Shown here piece by piece: positions 1-8,615 of a stretch of DNA of 49,697 nt. The stretch covers positions 1 through 49,697 of the forward strand of contig NJBM01000032.1 of assembly GCA_005223045.1 (NCBI GenBank), read 5' to 3'. How positions within the stretch are numbered: position 1 is the stretch's first letter; each line of letters starts with the position of its first letter. The notes below the pieces were generated by a model that ran no database searches, was not told the DNA's origin, and saw nothing but the letters and a program-made list of their open reading frames with translations. Source of the stretch: Planctomycetes bacterium B3_Pla. GTDB lineage: Bacteria; Planctomycetota; Phycisphaerae; Sedimentisphaerales; Anaerobacaceae. A program made the translations under genes and the position numbers.

Positions 1-1459
1 CATCACGCCAGCGCTGTGGCTGCGTGCCTGAATAGATGAAGTTGCACCAGTTGCCGATTACCATTTTCACGTCGTAAGGATCGGCTGCCAGCATGGCGTT
101 CGGAACATTGTTTGTTACAACGCCTTTCCCACTCGCCTTATTCATAGCTGGCATTGCCAGAGTACCTCTCTGGTCGATTTTAGGATTGCCGGTGCCGGCT
201 TTGGCAATGTCATCCTTGTAATCCGAATAGGAGGATGGTATGCCTTTGCTCGATGGCGAAGAGTTCTTTCTCAGCACTCCGCCGACGTTGCCAATCGATC
301 CGAGCAATCCATTGAGAGCGTAGATTGCCATCGCAGTATATGTTCCCTTTGGGTTCATGCAAACACCAGGCCCGTACCAGACGGCTACGCTTGGCGCCTG
401 TGCCGCCATACCTTCGGCGATTTCCTCGATCTTTGCCTGCGCAATGCCCGTTATACCTGCGGCCCATTCGGGTGTCTTGTCCTTCAATTCGATGTTCCAC
501 CATTTTACAAGTCCGCTCGACTCGACTTCGGTGAAATCGCTCTCATTGACATCCGTATTCGCCACAAACGCCGCAGCGCCTGTGCCGTTGAAATCTCCAA
601 CAAATTCTTTGTGCCACAAGCCATTGACGAGGATATGATGGGCGATAGCACTTGCCAAAGCGCCGTCCTCACCGGGCTTTATGGCCAACCACTCATCCGA
701 TTTGGCTGCGGCCGCGGTGAGAGTCGGGTCAATAGTCACGACGGTGGCGTTCTCTCTTATAGTCGCCCACTGCGCAATTGCCGCCGGTATCAGCCTGTTG
801 GAGCGGAACGGGTCGACACCCCACAGTACGAGGTATTTCGTGTTGGCAAGGTCATAATCGCGGTAATCCCAGTAGCCTTCGGTCCAATAAGCCCCGGCCT
901 TTTCGGCTTCGGCACATACTGAACTGTGCGAAATTCCATTAGGAGAACCGAATATCTGCGGCAGGGCTTTGTAGATGATGTCTCTGTGATAGCTGTACCG
1001 CCCACGCAGATATACGAACTTGTGTGTCTCATTGGCAGCTCGCAGCTCCATCATCTTGTCGGCGATAGTACCCAGGGCTTCATCCCATGTTATAGGAATA
1101 AACTGGGGATCAATGCCTTTGCCCTTTTCAGGGTTTGTGCGCTTCATCGGTACTTTGATTCTGTCGGGATCATAGATCTGTTTCGGCATCAAGTGGCCTT
1201 TAGGACAGACAGTGCCCGGATTGGTCTTGGAGTTCTGGTTACCCCTGACCTTGACGGCTCTGCCACCCTGAATGAATACTTCAACCGGACACCACGTCGT
1301 ACAGCCCTGGCATGTAGTTGGGAACCACTGACCGGCACTTGGATCCTGCTGTCCTCCGATCGGGTCTTGTGCGAATGCTCCAATGGCAGGATGGTAGGTC
1401 AAAGCACCCACACCAAACATGCCGACTGTCTTGAGAAAACTTCTTCTTCTAATCTTCAT
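1..1459 (-). CDS. Tat-exported molybdopterin oxidoreductase (CISM family), partial
   Basis: The gene starts at ATG 1459, after an AGGAGTGAT ribosome site, and runs off the left edge; about 486 codons are visible. The N-terminus has a Tat motif (RRRSFLK, residues 4-10) and a hydrophobic stretch, so the enzyme should be exported folded with its cofactor. A [4Fe-4S] motif follows (C50, C53, C57, C85), then a catalytic-domain stretch GSPNGISHSSVCAEA whose Cys182 sits where the Mo or W ligand is found in polysulfide, thiosulfate and related reductases. The family transfers two electrons at a bis-pterin Mo centre; the substrate cannot be read from this part. A multihaem quinol-type cytochrome lies four genes upstream in the same direction, a plausible electron partner. 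The C-terminal half is missing, so assignment below superfamily level is not safe. Confidence 0.93.
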   Translation of the reverse strand, partial: MKIRRRSFLKTVGMFGVGALTYHPAIGAFAQDPIGGQQDPSAGQWFPTTCQGCTTWCPVEVFIQGGRAVKVRGNQNSKTNPGTVCPKGHLMPKQIYDPDRIKVPMKRTNPEKGKGIDPQFIPITWDEALGTIADKMMELRAANETHKFVYLRGRYSYHRDIIYKALPQIFGSPNGISHSSVCAEAEKAGAYWTEGYWDYRDYDLANTKYLVLWGVDPFRSNRLIPAAIAQWATIRENATVVTIDPTLTAAAAKSDEWLAIKPGEDGALASAIAHHILVNGLWHKEFVGDFNGTGAAAFVANTDVNESDFTEVESSGLVKWWNIELKDKTPEWAAGITGIAQAKIEEIAEGMAAQAPSVAVWYGPGVCMNPKGTYTAMAIYALNGLLGSIGNVGGVLRKNSSPSSKGIPSSYSDYKDDIAKAGTGNPKIDQRGTLAMPAMNKASGKGVVTNNVPNAMLAADPYDVKMVIGNWCNFIYSGTQPQRWRD

Positions 1460-1852
1460 ATCACTCCTATCCTTCTAAATAGAACCTTAATATATGTTAT
1501 ATTCCTCAGAATTTGTTACCTACGAGAAAAGCCAGCGATAGAACCCTTCTTAGTTGATAAGAAGAACAAGGTTTCCGGACGGTACGCTTCCACCCGTGCA
1601 GTTTATAAGATATGCACCCCGTTCCCCAAACACCGGTGTTTCTATATCATGATTCCAGCCCTCCTTCCGACAAAACAACCGAGTAAGTTTACTCCTCTCT
1701 GTTTGGATAGCTCATCACCGACTCTTGGCAGCCAACTCACCACAATCTACTGCATTGTTAAAACCTATCGGCGGAGAACTCACGGCAGACAGGAGCAAGA
1801 GTCCTTTTCAGGCCAAACTTAAAATTTGACGGCCTCTGTGGCCCACTCTCTT
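1460..1852. other. Intergenic region upstream of the molybdopterin oxidoreductase
   Basis: About 390 bp lie between two minus-strand genes. The only clear structure I see is the 14-bp palindrome listed separately. I found no convincing -10/-35 or -24/-12 pair. An open plus-strand frame crosses the region, but it is antisense to the oxidoreductase for most of its length and looks spurious. Confidence 0.5.
1628..1641. promoter_or_regulatory. Perfect 14-bp palindrome AAACACCGGTGTTT, candidate operator
   Basis: AAACACCGGTGTTT equals its own reverse complement and lies in the upstream region of the oxidoreductase gene, about 170 bp before its start. A dimeric regulator could bind it; the FixJ-like regulator encoded just upstream is one candidate. 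Only the symmetry is seen; the operator role is inference. Confidence 0.4.
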
Positions 1853-2452
1853 CTAACTTATCTTGTCCAACCCCATGGCCGAGGCTCTTCTTTCAAGATC
1901 CACGGTACTGTTGACATCGAGCTTGCGCATGATATTGGAGCGATGTGATTCAACCTCGCTCGCGGGGCGTTGGAGAATATCGGCGATCTCATCATTATCT
2001 CTACCCTGAAGGATTAAGCACAAAACCGTCATCTCCACGTTGGTTAATTGTTTGCCTCGGAGAACATTGGCAGGATCGTTTTGGGTCAGAGCCGATTCGA
2101 TTACTGCCAGGAGAGTTTTCATCTCAAGCGGTTTTTCAATGAAGTTCGCCGCACCGGCCTTGAGCGCTTGGACAGACATCGACACACTGGCGTAGCTGGT
2201 CATCATTATTACCGGCAGCCAGGGAACAATCTGTCTGGCTTGCCTCAGAAGCTCCATGCCACCCATATGAGGCATTTTCACGTCCGTTATGAGCAAGTCG
2301 CATATTTGCGTGCGTAAGTGGCGGAGGCAATCGTCGGCTTTTGTGAAACAGGTGCATTCGAATTCAACCTGTTCGAGGATCAAGGACACTACCTCAAGCA
2401 TGCCCTGCTCGTCATCGACTACGAAGATATGTGGTTTGAACTTGTCTCTCAT
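1853..2452 (-). CDS. Two-component response regulator, FixJ/NarL type (REC-LuxR HTH)
   Basis: This 199-residue protein has a receiver domain (acidic pair VVDDE, phospho-acceptor Asp in DLLITDVKMP, Thr in MMTSY, Lys in EKP) followed by a LuxR/GerE-type HTH near the C-terminus (LTNVEMTVLCLILQGRDNDE onward). I chose ATG 2452 because the domain begins right after it and the length fits FixJ-like regulators. The open frame reaches back to a TTG at 2569, but that stretch adds about 39 residues unlike any domain. Phosphorylation by a partner kinase should change DNA binding. The nearest kinase is the membrane enzyme at 7073-8416. The gene follows the redoxin-TPR gene by about 130 bp and precedes the oxidoreductase, which it may control. 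Confidence 0.9.
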   Translation of the reverse strand: MRDKFKPHIFVVDDEQGMLEVVSLILEQVEFECTCFTKADDCLRHLRTQICDLLITDVKMPHMGGMELLRQARQIVPWLPVIMMTSYASVSMSVQALKAGAANFIEKPLEMKTLLAVIESALTQNDPANVLRGKQLTNVEMTVLCLILQGRDNDEIADILQRPASEVESHRSNIMRKLDVNSTVDLERRASAMGLDKIS

Positions 2453-2579
2453 GACTTTCGATAAATGACGGCGCTTCCAACACTTAGCATGTAAGCCGTC
2501 GCCGCCCACATCGGCTTTCAGGCATTTTGGAATAGAATCGCTGAGAAGTCCAACGCTATCTTTGGTCAATGGTATGAAA

Positions 2580-3722
2580 TCATTGTCTTACGACTCTCTC
2601 GGAGATGTTTGGCCTCTGCTCTTGCCGCCGAGCAGGACTTTCCGTCTCCACAGCTTCGCCGAAGAGCAGGGCCAGCGCTTTGTGATACGACACCATTGCT
2701 TTTTCAGTCTGTCCGCGGACCTGATATATCTTACCCAATTCAAAATACGCCCGGCTTAAATTGGGATTCAGCATTGTTGCTTCGAGCAGGAGCTTCTCGG
2801 CGGCGCTGAGCTGGCTCATTTGACGCTTTGCCCATCCCTTGAGCAGGGTGACTCTCGCCGTTTCCAGTCGGTTTGATCCTTCGACTTGATTAACCGCCTC
2901 AAGTGCAATCCGGCTTTGGCCTGTTTGGCAATAGAGTTCCCCGAGCTCTAATGCCATCTCGATGCAGTTTGGGTCGAGCTGGCGTGCCTTTTGTGCCTGC
3001 TCGATAGCAGACTCGAATCGGCTTCTCTTCTTCAACATTCTTGCCATCTGCAAATGTCTCAGCGCGCGAGCGGCGTCAGTGTCCATGGTTGCCGTTTCCA
3101 CTTTGCCTGCGTCTCTCGGAAGGGTGTCCTGAGCAATACCAAGCGCCTGGTTCAAATGAGCACGTATAACAGGGTCGAAGTCGTAGGCGTGGCCGGCCTC
3201 GACACACAGAACATTGTCATTTGTATCGGAAACTATGACTGTTGGTATTGCAATCACACCAAATTTGCCCCACAGCATAAATCCCTTGTCCGACAATACA
3301 TGGTAACAAGCCTTCGAGTGTCCCTCAACCGGCTGGAAGCAGTTCGGACCGTCCGGGTTGTATGCGACAATTACGACGTCCAGGTTTTCGGCTTTGCCGC
3401 CTAACTTGCCGACGATCCTGCTGATGTCCTCCGCGGCCTCGGCCGATCGCTTTTGTGTTGCGGAGAGAAAGGCCACAATCATGACTCTGCGGCGGCCGTG
3501 TTTGTAGTCAAAAGGCCGTCCTGCAATATCGTTCGCCGAAAACTCCGGAACCTTTTGCCCAACTTCAAGGCGGCGCCCAACTGCATCGGCTCCAGACCAT
3601 AGAACAAGCTGCACTATCGCTAACGCCAGGACGACACATGCAGTGTTTTCGTGCTTGATGCCGCGGGATTTGTATGTTCCGGCCTTAATAGGTTCCGGCC
3701 GTCTGTTATTTCGGTCCAACAT
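2580..3722 (-). CDS. Membrane-anchored redoxin-like protein with TPR repeats
   Basis: The protein has 380 residues. A hydrophobic segment at about 28-49 looks like an uncleaved anchor or signal. Next comes an AhpC/TSA-TlpA type thioredoxin fold (about 53-200: VGQKVPEF, VMIVAFLSATQKRS, then IPTVIVSD with the cis-Pro). The place of the redox CxxC is ATQKRS, so the catalytic cysteines are absent. The C-terminal half carries TPR-like helices (about 215-360). The start overlaps the end of the cytochrome gene by 17 bp, so the two are probably translationally coupled. I infer a periplasm-facing scaffold or assembly factor for the cytochrome rather than a thiol oxidoreductase. Cysteines elsewhere in the fold (NCFQPVEGHSKAC) might still act. 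Confidence 0.85.
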   Translation of the reverse strand: MLDRNNRRPEPIKAGTYKSRGIKHENTACVVLALAIVQLVLWSGADAVGRRLEVGQKVPEFSANDIAGRPFDYKHGRRRVMIVAFLSATQKRSAEAAEDISRIVGKLGGKAENLDVVIVAYNPDGPNCFQPVEGHSKACYHVLSDKGFMLWGKFGVIAIPTVIVSDTNDNVLCVEAGHAYDFDPVIRAHLNQALGIAQDTLPRDAGKVETATMDTDAARALRHLQMARMLKKRSRFESAIEQAQKARQLDPNCIEMALELGELYCQTGQSRIALEAVNQVEGSNRLETARVTLLKGWAKRQMSQLSAAEKLLLEATMLNPNLSRAYFELGKIYQVRGQTEKAMVSYHKALALLFGEAVETESPARRQEQRPNISERVVRQ

Positions 3723-5244
3723 CAGTTCCAGGGTCCGAGATAGAACCTAATTTTGCGTCCATAATTATTCTTTCGGCTTTGAGAAGCATCGCCTCAGTGT
3801 ATTTCACATTGTGTATGCCCCAGCTTCCGTCGGCTTTCACAGACTCGAGTATCGCCCTTGCCTCGATCATATCACTTTCCAGTTTCTGAGCCCTTTCATC
3901 TCCGACTCCGGATTTTGCGAAGTCTTCAAGCGTCACCAGTTTTGTGTTGACCCGATCATACAGTTTCTTGATCTCTCCCTGCCAATACGGTATATACTTG
4001 TCTCCAGTTCCCGGTTCGTGGCAAACGTCACACGCGCGTGGCACTGCTCTTGCCACCTTTCCAAAGCTGTAAGCGTTGCCCGAGAAAGGCTGACTCTGTT
4101 CGATATGACATCCTGTGCATTCCACGTGGGTCAAGAACATGGGGCTGACGACGCGCCTGTCTGCTTTCTCCTGCGGGTCGCGACTTGCACTGTAAATACC
4201 GGCCTGAATGTTGTGAGTTTCGCTATGACATTTCTCACACATCATCCTGGTCGAAGCCGACACGCTCTCCTCCTGACCGTGTGAAATATGCCCGTGACAC
4301 TCGAAGCACTCCACCTTTTCACAGTTGGTGTGGATCTCGTGCAGCTCAGTACAATCGGGATGGTGAGACTTCCCGAAATCATGGCAATTGAGACACACGC
4401 CTTCCTTCACATCGGAAAGTTTTTGAAATTCTCTCTTGTGACAGGCTTTCTCGCAACTCGCATCGTACAAAACGTACTCCCCGTGGTCAATGGTCATTGA
4501 CTCGGACTCCATGGTTTCGGGTATTTCGTGACAGCCCTGGCAGCCTGTCTTAACCAGGTTATTTTCACTCCCGTTACGCCTGAGGAAATGGCACGTAAAG
4601 CACACACCACGGTTTACCTTAAAGTGCTCATCGCCTTCAATACGGTTGTGGCACGTACCGCATGATATTTTCATTCCATCAACGACTTCCCCTACGTGTT
4701 TGTCGTGTGGGAACTTAACAGGACCAAAATCAACATTTCCCGGTACAAGATCCTCGGAGTTATGGCAGTGCGATCTCAGACAGGAGGCGTCTTTAACCGT
4801 GGCGTTCGGTTTGGTGGGGATTCTGCCGAGAACGTAGTTGATCGTATGTGCGGGAGCGACACTTTTGCCCTTAACGTATCCCACAAATCCGGGCTCAAAG
4901 TGGCACTCCGTGCAGTTCACTCCGCGGTGACTCGATGCTTTCCAACTGGCGTAGTAAGGATTCATGACATGGCAGGAATTGCAAAAACCCGGCTGGCCCG
5001 TTACTTCGATCATGGTGAAGCCAAAGATTCCCAAGGCCCCCAGACCAAGCAATATTTTCTTGCGCCAGCTCATTTGCCTTACCGCGCTTACCACCCACAT
5101 CAGCTTGCTTATCACGGTTGTTAAGATCGTGGCGAAAGCAAAAGCAACCCACACAATCAGCCCGAGTAATATGCTCTTGCGGTGGTTTGTCTGCCTCAAC
5201 ACATTTGCACTTGATATGAATTTCGCTTTGATATGTTCCACCAT
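3706..5244 (-). CDS. NapC/NirT-like multihaem c-type cytochrome, 12 haem motifs
   Basis: The protein has 512 residues. Two membrane segments (about 24-46 and 62-79) precede a NapC/NrfH-like start (CNSCHVM at 88, CTECH at 111). I count twelve haem-binding motifs: ten CXXCH (88, 111, 195, 215, 235, 284, 313, 336, 376, 405), one CX3CH (CEKACH, 264) and one CX4CH (CLRSHCH, 155). NapC/NrfH relatives oxidise menaquinol and pass electrons to periplasmic reductases; the long haem-rich extension suggests a wire or a fused terminal module. The last 100 residues are helical and haem-free. It is probably the quinol-to-periplasm link for this block, perhaps feeding the Tat-exported oxidoreductase at the left edge. 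The gene overlaps the redoxin-TPR gene. Confidence 0.93.
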   Translation of the reverse strand: MVEHIKAKFISSANVLRQTNHRKSILLGLIVWVAFAFATILTTVISKLMWVVSAVRQMSWRKKILLGLGALGIFGFTMIEVTGQPGFCNSCHVMNPYYASWKASSHRGVNCTECHFEPGFVGYVKGKSVAPAHTINYVLGRIPTKPNATVKDASCLRSHCHNSEDLVPGNVDFGPVKFPHDKHVGEVVDGMKISCGTCHNRIEGDEHFKVNRGVCFTCHFLRRNGSENNLVKTGCQGCHEIPETMESESMTIDHGEYVLYDASCEKACHKREFQKLSDVKEGVCLNCHDFGKSHHPDCTELHEIHTNCEKVECFECHGHISHGQEESVSASTRMMCEKCHSETHNIQAGIYSASRDPQEKADRRVVSPMFLTHVECTGCHIEQSQPFSGNAYSFGKVARAVPRACDVCHEPGTGDKYIPYWQGEIKKLYDRVNTKLVTLEDFAKSGVGDERAQKLESDMIEARAILESVKADGSWGIHNVKYTEAMLLKAERIIMDAKLGSISDPGTDVGPK

Positions 5245-5304
5245 CCTATTTCCCCGGAGGTTAATACCAGTTGGTTCGAGCGCCCCTGGCGAGGGACGGT
5301 GACA

Positions 5305-6408
5305 TCAGAGGGATCTGGCACATCTGAAACCGCAAAGAAGTGTGCCCGCACGCCATACTGTGCCTTCGCGATATTCCGTTCTGACGTGGGCAGGCGTGCC
5401 GAAACACCACGGTCCTCCCCGCAAGACCTTGTGTTCTGCCTCGGGAGGCGGGCGCAAATCGCCCCGCGAATAGCGTTCGTACGCATCTTGCTTATACGAA
5501 TCGGCGCACCATTCATAAACATTGCCTATCATCTGGTAAAGTCCGTAGGGGCTCCGCGAGGTCGGATATGCCCAAACGCTGGTTATCTGTTCGGGCTTTC
5601 GTTCGTCCGTGGTTGGCAGAGGTCTACCCTGTTCCCATTCATTGCCCCAGGGGTAGAGCCGTCCATCGACACCTCGTGCCCCTTTCTCCCACTCAAGCTC
5701 ACCTGGCAATCGCAAGCCGGCCCACTTGCAATACGCCACAGCACCCTGCCAAGTGACCCACACAACAGGTAGGTTGGCCTTTCCACTGTCCGGCTCGTAC
5801 GTATCCCCGGTTTTACGGATAGCGGCGGAATCATGGCCCAGCTTGACCCAGCCAGCCAGTTTGTGAGTGTTCGGTCGGCATTCTGTCAGAAACCGGGCGA
5901 ACTGGGCATTGGTGACGCAGGCGAGTGCCAAATAGTACGGTGGAAGATGCACTTTGAAATGGTCCTGTCCTGTCAGAAAGTCGCTTTCGGGGATGAAGGC
6001 CAATTCCGTACCGTCTTTGTCGTTTTGAAGGTGCCAGGCTTCTTCTGCAGCGGAAAATTCGGGAGTGGCTTCACCCGGTTCGACGGCCGGCAGTTCGGCT
6101 TTTTCCGACACTTCACATCCCAAGGTATCGAGGATCTGCTGCAACGATTCTTGCCTTGTGAAGACATAACTGAGCGAGAGGGCATCGACGGATTCCGGCT
6201 TGTCCAGGGATTTGAGCCCCTCTTCGGCAATGCGTCTGACTTCTTGGTTGCTATTGGCCAGTGCAGAGACCAGGAAGGGCACTGCCTGCGCTGTTCCATC
6301 TGCCGAGAGTTTCTCACAAGCTGTCCGACGGATGCGCGCGCCCAGAGACGGCACCTTGGAGTTGAGTTGCTTTGCCCATTTCAGAAAATTGCTGTGAATT
6401 GCTATCAT
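5305..6408 (-). CDS. SUMF1/FGE-sulfatase-domain protein with helical-repeat N-terminus
   Basis: The protein has 367 residues. The first 100 or so resemble HEAT-like helical repeats (ARIRRTACEKLSADGTAQAV, VPFLVSALANSNQEVRRIAE). Residues from about 130 to the end are a formylglycine-generating-enzyme-like (SUMF1) domain: WVTWQGAVAYCKWAGLRLP, EWEKGARG, YPWGNEW, MIGNVYEWCADSY, VLRGGPW and the closing GFRCARSL. Most bacterial members of this superfamily are not sulfatase-maturing enzymes, and no signal peptide is seen, so a cytoplasmic binding or regulatory role is likely. The start codon overlaps the stop of the receiver gene (ATGA, 6405-6408), which implies the two act together. Confidence 0.88.
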   Translation of the reverse strand: MIAIHSNFLKWAKQLNSKVPSLGARIRRTACEKLSADGTAQAVPFLVSALANSNQEVRRIAEEGLKSLDKPESVDALSLSYVFTRQESLQQILDTLGCEVSEKAELPAVEPGEATPEFSAAEEAWHLQNDKDGTELAFIPESDFLTGQDHFKVHLPPYYLALACVTNAQFARFLTECRPNTHKLAGWVKLGHDSAAIRKTGDTYEPDSGKANLPVVWVTWQGAVAYCKWAGLRLPGELEWEKGARGVDGRLYPWGNEWEQGRPLPTTDERKPEQITSVWAYPTSRSPYGLYQMIGNVYEWCADSYKQDAYERYSRGDLRPPPEAEHKVLRGGPWCFGTPAHVRTEYREGTVWRAGTLLCGFRCARSL

Positions 6409-6851
6409 GATTTGACCTTTCGACTCTCTGAGCCGTTGGAATCAGCGCCCGTACCCACCAGCCTTGCAGTCACGCGGCGAAGAAACATCGGATCAACGGG
6501 TTTCTCGAGATAAACGTCCGGCTCAGTTCCCAGGAAATCGTACATATCCTCGGTGGAAAAGGCAACGCCGAGTCGCCTCGCAACGCTTGTGAGCATGATG
6601 ACGGGAATATTCTTGGTTTTCGGGTCGGCTTTGAGGTCTCTGAGCGTAAAGAATCCCGGTTGCCGAGGCATATATACATCGAGTATGATCAGGTCCGGCG
6701 GCTCTTCGCGGGCCTGCGTGAGACCCGCCGGGCCGTCACTTGCAGATACAACGTCGTACTTCTCGGACTCGAGTGCGGCGCGCACAAATGCCACGGCCGT
6801 TTGGTCATCGTCCACCACAAGCACTTTCTTGGGTTTGGATTGAGTATTCAT
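6405..6851 (-). CDS. Single-domain response regulator (REC)
   Basis: This 148-residue protein is one receiver domain: VLVVDDDQ with the acidic pair, phospho-acceptor Asp in DLIILDVYMP, Thr/Ser in MLTSVA and Lys in EKPVDP. No output domain follows; the tail is short and basic. The start at 6851 has an AGGAG site 8 nt upstream. The stop overlaps the SUMF1 gene start, so the SUMF1 protein is the likely partner or output. The membrane histidine kinase upstream (7073-8416) is the likely phosphodonor. Confidence 0.92.
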   Translation of the reverse strand: MNTQSKPKKVLVVDDDQTAVAFVRAALESEKYDVVSASDGPAGLTQAREEPPDLIILDVYMPRQPGFFTLRDLKADPKTKNIPVIMLTSVARRLGVAFSTEDMYDFLGTEPDVYLEKPVDPMFLRRVTARLVGTGADSNGSESRKVKS

Positions 6852-7072
6852 TTTCTTACTCCTGACACAACCTGCTGCTTTGTTTCACTCCGGCTACGGC
6901 GGGCCGTCGTGTTCTTTTTGGATCCGGAAATGGATTTTGACGTGCAATACCTCGATAGTCCGTCGGTCAAGCTCTTTAATGAACTGTAAATCGCGGTTCA
7001 TCATTTCGGCCGGCATCTACGGCCGCCGTCAGGGAAGGCAGATCACCGGCAGGTATTTTCAATCGAATCTTG

Positions 7073-8416
7073 TCACGACTGGTCATCTGACTTCACGGCT
7101 ACGGGCAAACTAAGTGAAAACGCTGTTCCCTTGCCTTGCCGGCTTTCAACGGAGATCGTCCCGCCGTGGGCGTCGACGATCTGTTTAACGATGGACAATC
7201 CCAGTCCCGTTCCATCCATAGCTTCGGTCCGGACGTTGTCGGCACGATAAAACTCTTCGAAGATGTTCGGAAGGGCTTCTTCAGGAATTCCTATTCCGTT
7301 GTCCTGGATCTTCACTCTGACAACGTCATCGGTGTTGGACGCACTGAGTTCGACCCGTCCGTCAACGAATGTGTATTTGACGGCATTTGCAACAAGGTTC
7401 CCAAAAAGCTCGTGGATAGCATCGGCGTTTCCGTAAACCGGCGGCAAAGAAGGCGGAAGATGCTTTTCTAAAACCAGACTTTTCTCTACGATGCGAGGCT
7501 GCTGTTCTTCGACGACTTGGTTGATTATCTCTGGCAGGTCCACTTCGGTCTTCGGAATCTTCCTGGCTGCCTTGATCCTGGAGAGGCTAAGCAGATCCCT
7601 GACTAGTTGCCCGAGGTATTCGCTCTTGTATTGTGCCCGCTCAACCATATGCATCGCTTTGTCGGGTATGGGGCCAGTGAGTCCCTGGGTCACCACTTTC
7701 AGACAGCTTGTGATCATACCGGCCGGTTCGGCCAAATCGTGAGCCACCCGCAGCACGTATCTCGATTTTGTGCGGTCCTGCTCGGCGAGTGCCTTGTTTG
7801 ACTGCTCTAACTGCTTTTCTCTTTCATGCATCCCGTACGCCACCGAAGACGCCAATACGGCGGCCACCCAAAGTGTCGTGATGATGGCAAAAACACTGAC
7901 GGCTACGAACTTCCAGCTTGCATAAAAGTCCACTGTCAAGAGGCCTCCGATACGGCGGTGAGGAACAATGTCTATAAACTCGGCGGTTGCCAATGTGGCG
8001 ATGCAAACCGATGCAAACAAAACCTGTAAAGCCACCTTCCGCCATGGCAACAGAATGGCGGCAATAATCGTATGAAACAGGTAAAAGGAAATGAATGGAT
8101 TCTCGATACCTCCACCGAAATACATCAGAAGGGTCAGCGTCAGAATATCCATTCCGACCTGCAGGAAAGCAAATCTGTCACCCCATTTCTCCCTGAGCCC
8201 GCTCGTCCGGCCTACAAAGAAGAAAACCGTATTGTACAGGGCAATGGAGACGCCGATGACCAGAAATGGTGTAATCGCGAATTTCAACTGCAGCACACTG
8301 CGGCCGACCGCCGCAAATGCTATCACTCCAACCGCTGCCAACCAGCGCACTCTGACAAACCAGTCCATGCGTGCAGCCGTATCTTCCGGCATCAGCGGTG
8401 GGTCCAGAAGTCTCAC
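7073..8416 (-). CDS. Membrane sensor histidine kinase
   Basis: I take GTG 8416 as the start because an AGGAG lies 8 nt before it; the frame stays open to another GTG at 8449. The N-terminal half has about six hydrophobic segments and little periplasmic sequence, so the sensor is probably within the membrane. A short linker (HEREKQLEQSNKALAEQ) leads to a HisKA-like region with an unusual H-box, RVAHDLAEPAGMI in place of the common SHELRTPL; the His is kept. The ATPase domain is complete: HELFGNLVANAVKY (N box), IQDNGIGIPEE (G1), FEEFYRADN (F) and GTGLGLSIV (G2). Likely partners are the REC protein immediately downstream and perhaps the FixJ-like regulator. Confidence 0.9.
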   Translation of the reverse strand: MRLLDPPLMPEDTAARMDWFVRVRWLAAVGVIAFAAVGRSVLQLKFAITPFLVIGVSIALYNTVFFFVGRTSGLREKWGDRFAFLQVGMDILTLTLLMYFGGGIENPFISFYLFHTIIAAILLPWRKVALQVLFASVCIATLATAEFIDIVPHRRIGGLLTVDFYASWKFVAVSVFAIITTLWVAAVLASSVAYGMHEREKQLEQSNKALAEQDRTKSRYVLRVAHDLAEPAGMITSCLKVVTQGLTGPIPDKAMHMVERAQYKSEYLGQLVRDLLSLSRIKAARKIPKTEVDLPEIINQVVEEQQPRIVEKSLVLEKHLPPSLPPVYGNADAIHELFGNLVANAVKYTFVDGRVELSASNTDDVVRVKIQDNGIGIPEEALPNIFEEFYRADNVRTEAMDGTGLGLSIVKQIVDAHGGTISVESRQGKGTAFSLSLPVAVKSDDQS

Positions 8417-8450
8417 GCCAATTTCTCCTGATTCCAGGTCACAGGTCACG

Positions 8451-8466
8451 TGTCTTATCTAAGACA
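8451..8466. promoter_or_regulatory. Inverted repeat TGTCTTA-TC-TAAGACA before the kinase gene
   Basis: Seven-base perfect arms with a 2-nt centre lie about 35 nt upstream of the chosen kinase start and about 150 bp past the end of the Hdr operon. Bases outside it (CAC...GTG) partly extend the symmetry. It could be an operator or a hairpin. No T-run follows on the minus strand, so I do not call it a terminator. Confidence 0.4.
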
Positions 8467-8615
8467 GTGCAAGAATTGAAGGGCTTCTCGAGGCTGCTTT
8501 ATCGAAGATGCTACTGGATGATTCTCCAGCGCGTGACAGGATTTTTCGACGATACGATATTATATCTTTGCTGTTTTGCTACAGGTTGCCCGCGGCATAC
8601 AAAGCCCTGAATCTC

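Noticed and set aside
926..1822. 298-codon plus-strand open frame
   Set aside because: Most of it is antisense to the molybdopterin oxidoreductase, which has clear motifs; the product shows no domain pattern.
5833..6513. 226-codon plus-strand open frame
   Set aside because: It is antisense to the SUMF1 and receiver genes, both well supported.
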